A DNA stretch of 6,355 nt, from assembly GCA_001795345.1 (NCBI GenBank), contig MGON01000041.1, positions 1,103 to 7,457 on the forward strand, written 5' to 3'. The DNA comes from Chloroflexi bacterium RIFCSPLOWO2_02_FULL_71_16. Lineage in GTDB: Bacteria; Chloroflexota; Limnocylindria; P2-11E. A program made the translations under genes and the position numbers. The notes under the pieces are model-generated. The model saw nothing but the letters and a program-made list of their open reading frames with translations, was not told where the DNA came from and made no database searches. Below are positions 4,102 to 6,355 of this stretch, piece by piece; positions within the stretch are counted from its first letter, which is position 1; every line of letters starts with the position of its first letter.

Positions 4102-4130
4102 GTAGTACAGGCGCTGGTCCCTGATGGCAA
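4102..4130 (-). promoter_or_regulatory. Weak candidate promoter for tRNA-Thr(UGU) and the genes behind it
   Basis: TTGCCA (4130-4125) and TACTAC (4107-4102) on the minus strand are 17 bases apart. The -10 is poor. It is the best pair I see in the 135-base gap between the membrane-protein gene and tRNA-Thr(UGU), and would place the start about 60 bases before the tRNA. Confidence 0.25.
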
Positions 4131-4135
4131 GGTCC

Positions 4136-4159
4136 GATCCGTCCCGGGGACAGCGGATC
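4136..4159 (-). terminator. Possible terminator hairpin after the membrane-protein gene
   Basis: Outer arms GATCC and GGATC enclose inner arms GTCC and GGAC (with a three-base bulge), 10 bases past the stop codon of the membrane-protein gene. No T-run follows on the minus strand. It could separate the rlmB unit from the tRNA-peroxiredoxin unit. Confidence 0.3.
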
Positions 4160-4168
4160 AGTCAGCCG

Positions 4169-4846
4169 CTACTCCGCTAATTGAGTAGTGATCATGGTCG
4201 CGAGCAAGATCAGCGGCGCCAGCGCGGCGACGCCCAGCACGCGGGCCGCCGTGGGTACTCGCCAGCCGTCGAGTTGTGGACCGAGAGAGGACCGGGCCGC
4301 CCAGATGATCCCCGCGTAGATCGCGACGAACCAGATCACACCCACGACCGCGCGCATCAGGGACAGGTCGTCGAAGAATGACAGCGCGGTCGCGACCGCC
4401 GGGAGCAGCGCGACAGCGGCGAGGATGCCCCGGAGCCAGCGCGGCCAAGTGTGATGTGTCAACGCCAGGGTCGCGAGGATGATCGTGGGGAACATGCTGG
4501 CCCCCGCCGCAACGCCGAGCGGGAGCAGGCCGATGACCGCAACGACTCGCAGCACCGTCATCGCCGGCCTTGTGAGGCTGGCGCGCCGCCCCAGATAGGC
4601 CCCGGACTGAGCCAGCCCGGCGACCCCGAACCCGATGACGATGAAGAGCGTCCCGCTCCAGGTGAACTCCGGGTTCGTGGAGATGAACCGCATCCAGAGG
4701 CGGGCATTGATGCCCCACGCGAGGCCTCCCACCAGCCCACCCATGAGAACGAGGGGCCCAGGTGCGTGCCCCCAGGCGGTGAGTAGCCACCGCGCCGCCC
4801 GAGTGCCTCGGTCAGACGTATGCCTGTCGACGCTCTGGATGGCCAA
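4169..4846 (-). CDS. Polytopic membrane protein of unknown function, 225 aa
   Basis: The product has about six hydrophobic spans: near residues 28-50, 63-85, 98-118, 120-130 with 138-158, 164-183 and 202-220. Between the first two lies ARLWMRFISTNPEFTWSG, a motif I associate from memory with uncharacterised actinobacterial membrane proteins. No catalytic motif, transporter signature or cysteine is seen. The ORF opens with TTG at 4846-4844, with no visible Shine-Dalgarno. The first span begins after about 27 residues, and an in-frame ATG lies within it, so a start near TTG is plausible but not certain. The gene begins 27 bases after the rlmB stop on the same strand, so the two are probably co-transcribed. 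The inner-membrane location is a prediction; I propose no function. Confidence 0.78.
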   Translation of the reverse strand: MAIQSVDRHTSDRGTRAARWLLTAWGHAPGPLVLMGGLVGGLAWGINARLWMRFISTNPEFTWSGTLFIVIGFGVAGLAQSGAYLGRRASLTRPAMTVLRVVAVIGLLPLGVAAGASMFPTIILATLALTHHTWPRWLRGILAAVALLPAVATALSFFDDLSLMRAVVGVIWFVAIYAGIIWAARSSLGPQLDGWRVPTAARVLGVAALAPLILLATMITTQLAE

Positions 4847-4873
4847 GAAGGGGATGCTAGCGCGGAAGGCCCG

Positions 4874-6355
4874 CTACTCCGCCTTCTTTCGCGTCGTCTT
4901 CGTGGTCTTCGATGCGGTCCGCTTCGCGGGAGCGCGCTTCGGCTTCACGGGAGCCGGCTCTTCGTCCGCGCCGGATGTGCCCATCTCGAGGGCCTCGACC
5001 TCGTCCGCGCCCGGGTCCTGCGCGGGCGGTTCCTCCGCTGCCGCGACCGCCACCGGCGCGTCGTCCTGCACGGACTCATCGAGCTCGCCCATCTCGAGGG
5101 CGCCGTCGTCGATGGCACCCTCTTCTTCGTCGAGTGCGAGATCCTCACCCGATGTCTCCTCGTTGGTGCCTTCCTGCTCGGCGTCGACCGCGGCGGGCGC
5201 CGGCCGCTCTTGACGGCGCACGGATGTTGGCGGCGCCGCGTCGCGGAGCCGCTGCCGCAGCGCCTCGAAGAGGACGACCGTCCCGGCCGCGGCCGCGTTG
5301 AGCGACGAGACCTGTCCCTGCATGGGCACGCGCACGACCTGATCGCAGCCTTCGAGCACGAGACGGCGGATGCCCTCGGCCTCGTTGCCGACGACGAGCG
5401 CGGTCGGGCCGCGGTAGTCGACCTCGTCCCACTCCATCTCGCCTGAGTCGTCGGTGCCGACGACCCAGATGCCCTTCTCCTTGATGGCGTCGATCGCCTG
5501 CCTCAGGTTGGCGACCTCGGCGATGAGGAGGTGCTCGCTCGCGCCGGCGCTCGTGCGCCCGACCGCCGCGGTCAGCCCGACCTGGCGGTGCCGCGGGATG
5601 ACGACGCCGTCCACGCCGGCGCCCTCCGCGGAGCGGAGCAGCACGCCGAAGTTCTGCGGATCCTGGAGCGAGTCGATGACGAGCACGAGCGCCGGCTCGG
5701 TGAGCGTGTCCAGGTGGAGGAGGAGCTCGTCGAGCTCCACGCCGACCCGACCCTCGGCGATGGCCACGACGCCCTGGTGATCCACGGTCGGCGAGATCCG
5801 GTCGATCTCCTTGCGGTCGACCATCAGGAACTGGACGTGACGCTCCTGCGCCTCGCGCAGGAGGTCGTTCACCGCGCCTGTACGGACCCCGCGCTCCTGC
5901 GCGATGTAGATGCGCCGGAGCACGCGGCCGGCGCGCAGCGCCTCGAGCACCGCGTGCGGCCCCGCGACCGGCTCGCCGGCGTCCTGCGGCGCGATCGCCG
6001 CGATGCGCGGCCCCCCGGTCGCGCGGCGGACGACGTCCTGGTAGCGCTGCCGCTGCGGCATGCCCATGCGCGGCGGGCCACCGGGGCGCGCCCCGCGCGG
6101 CGGACCGCCCGGCCGGAACCCGCCGGGGCGAGGTGCGCTCGGCCGCATCCCGCCGCCCATCGGACGAGCACCACCGGGCGCCCGGAACCCGGGTCCGCGC
6201 CACGGCTGCCGCTGCTGCTGCGCCTGGCGGCGCTCGTACGCCGCGAGCTCGTGCGCCTGTCCCGAGCCCTCGTCCTCGTGCTCGGCCGGCGCGGGCGGAC
6301 GGACCTGCTGCGGTGGGCCCTGCGGGCGGAAGCCCTGGCCCGGCGGCATCGGCGG
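4874..6355 (-). CDS. rlmB: 23S rRNA (guanosine-2'-O-)-methyltransferase RlmB, SpoU/TrmH family, 5' end open
   Basis: SPOUT-fold enzyme that methylates a guanosine ribose in 23S rRNA using S-adenosylmethionine. Counting from ATG 6349 (491 residues), 1-105 are low-complexity Gly/Pro/Arg-rich. Residues 128-200 match the SpoU substrate-binding domain (GPHAVLEALRAGRVLRRIYI). Residues 219-368 are the methylase: motif 1 IDSLQDPQNFGVLLRSAEGA (N233, R239), motif 2 VVGNEAEGI (319-327), motif 3 VPMQGQVSSLNAAAAG (341-356), which form the deep trefoil knot and SAM site. Residues 380-465 are acidic, and the last 25 are Lys/Ala/Thr-rich like a histone-H1 tail. RlmB cores are about 245 residues, so nearly half of this protein is extension. 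No Shine-Dalgarno is visible in the 6 bases before ATG 6349, and CCG codons continue, so the true start may lie outside the window. The downstream partner is the membrane-protein gene. Confidence 0.92.
   Translation of the reverse strand, partial: PPMPPGQGFRPQGPPQQVRPPAPAEHEDEGSGQAHELAAYERRQAQQQRQPWRGPGFRAPGGARPMGGGMRPSAPRPGGFRPGGPPRGARPGGPPRMGMPQRQRYQDVVRRATGGPRIAAIAPQDAGEPVAGPHAVLEALRAGRVLRRIYIAQERGVRTGAVNDLLREAQERHVQFLMVDRKEIDRISPTVDHQGVVAIAEGRVGVELDELLLHLDTLTEPALVLVIDSLQDPQNFGVLLRSAEGAGVDGVVIPRHRQVGLTAAVGRTSAGASEHLLIAEVANLRQAIDAIKEKGIWVVGTDDSGEMEWDEVDYRGPTALVVGNEAEGIRRLVLEGCDQVVRVPMQGQVSSLNAAAAGTVVLFEALRQRLRDAAPPTSVRRQERPAPAAVDAEQEGTNEETSGEDLALDEEEGAIDDGALEMGELDESVQDDAPVAVAAAEEPPAQDPGADEVEALEMGTSGADEEPAPVKPKRAPAKRTASKTTKTTRKKAE
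4980..5101. repeat. Short in-frame duplication in the rlmB acidic tail
   Basis: The 14-mer CCCATCTCGAGGGC occurs at 4980-4993 and again at 5088-5101. Both copies encode the peptide ALEMG in the same frame (residues 418-421 region and 453-457 region). This suggests the acidic tail grew partly by duplication, or that the peptide is a repeated short linear motif. Confidence 0.5.

Noticed and set aside
3879..4130. Minus-strand ORF of 83 codons across tRNA-Thr(UGU)
   Set aside because: It translates a tRNA (the STVEQWFCKPPVPGSSPG type of peptide is a known tRNA artefact) and overlaps the peroxiredoxin start.
5145..6203. Minus-strand ORF of 352 codons inside rlmB
   Set aside because: Low-complexity Arg/Gly/Ala shadow of rlmB, with no family features.

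Overview
This is a high-GC bacterial window that looks chromosomal. All genes but one lie on the minus strand. The GC-rich third codon positions, GTG/TTG starts and TTGAC...TAnnnT promoters suggest an Actinomycetota-like lineage. I cannot fix the taxon from the sequence alone.

Read along the minus strand (right to left), the window starts with rlmB, a 23S rRNA 2'-O-methyltransferase (SpoU/TrmH family) with unusual low-complexity N- and C-terminal extensions. A predicted polytopic membrane protein of unknown function follows. Next comes tRNA-Thr(UGU), and 33 bases after it a gene whose reading frame is interrupted by UGA exactly where BCP/PrxQ peroxiredoxins carry the peroxidatic cysteine. A hairpin with bacterial SECIS-like geometry lies directly behind that UGA. 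I read the gene as a 150-residue selenocysteine peroxiredoxin. Standard gene calling would truncate it or miss it. It is followed by an OsmC-family peroxiredoxin, a cupin (4 bases after osmC) and a single-domain response regulator. The first two, and perhaps all, act in peroxide or redox defence.

The only plus-strand gene is an isoprenylcysteine-methyltransferase-like membrane methyltransferase. Its stop codon overlaps that of the response regulator in the tetranucleotide CTAG. Back on the minus strand come tRNA-Tyr(GUA), a small zinc-ribbon protein, a 79-residue unknown, a 48-residue single-pass membrane protein, tRNA-Thr(GGU), and the first 44 codons of tuf (EF-Tu), which runs off the left edge.

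The tRNA order Thr(UGU), Tyr(GUA), Thr(GGU), tuf matches the Escherichia coli thrU-tyrU-glyT-thrT-tufB operon. Here tRNA-Gly is not found and protein genes are interspersed. The window therefore looks like an opened-out version of an ancient tRNA-tuf operon that also carries an oxidative-defence block. The strongest candidate for a new observation is the selenocysteine peroxiredoxin and its SECIS.
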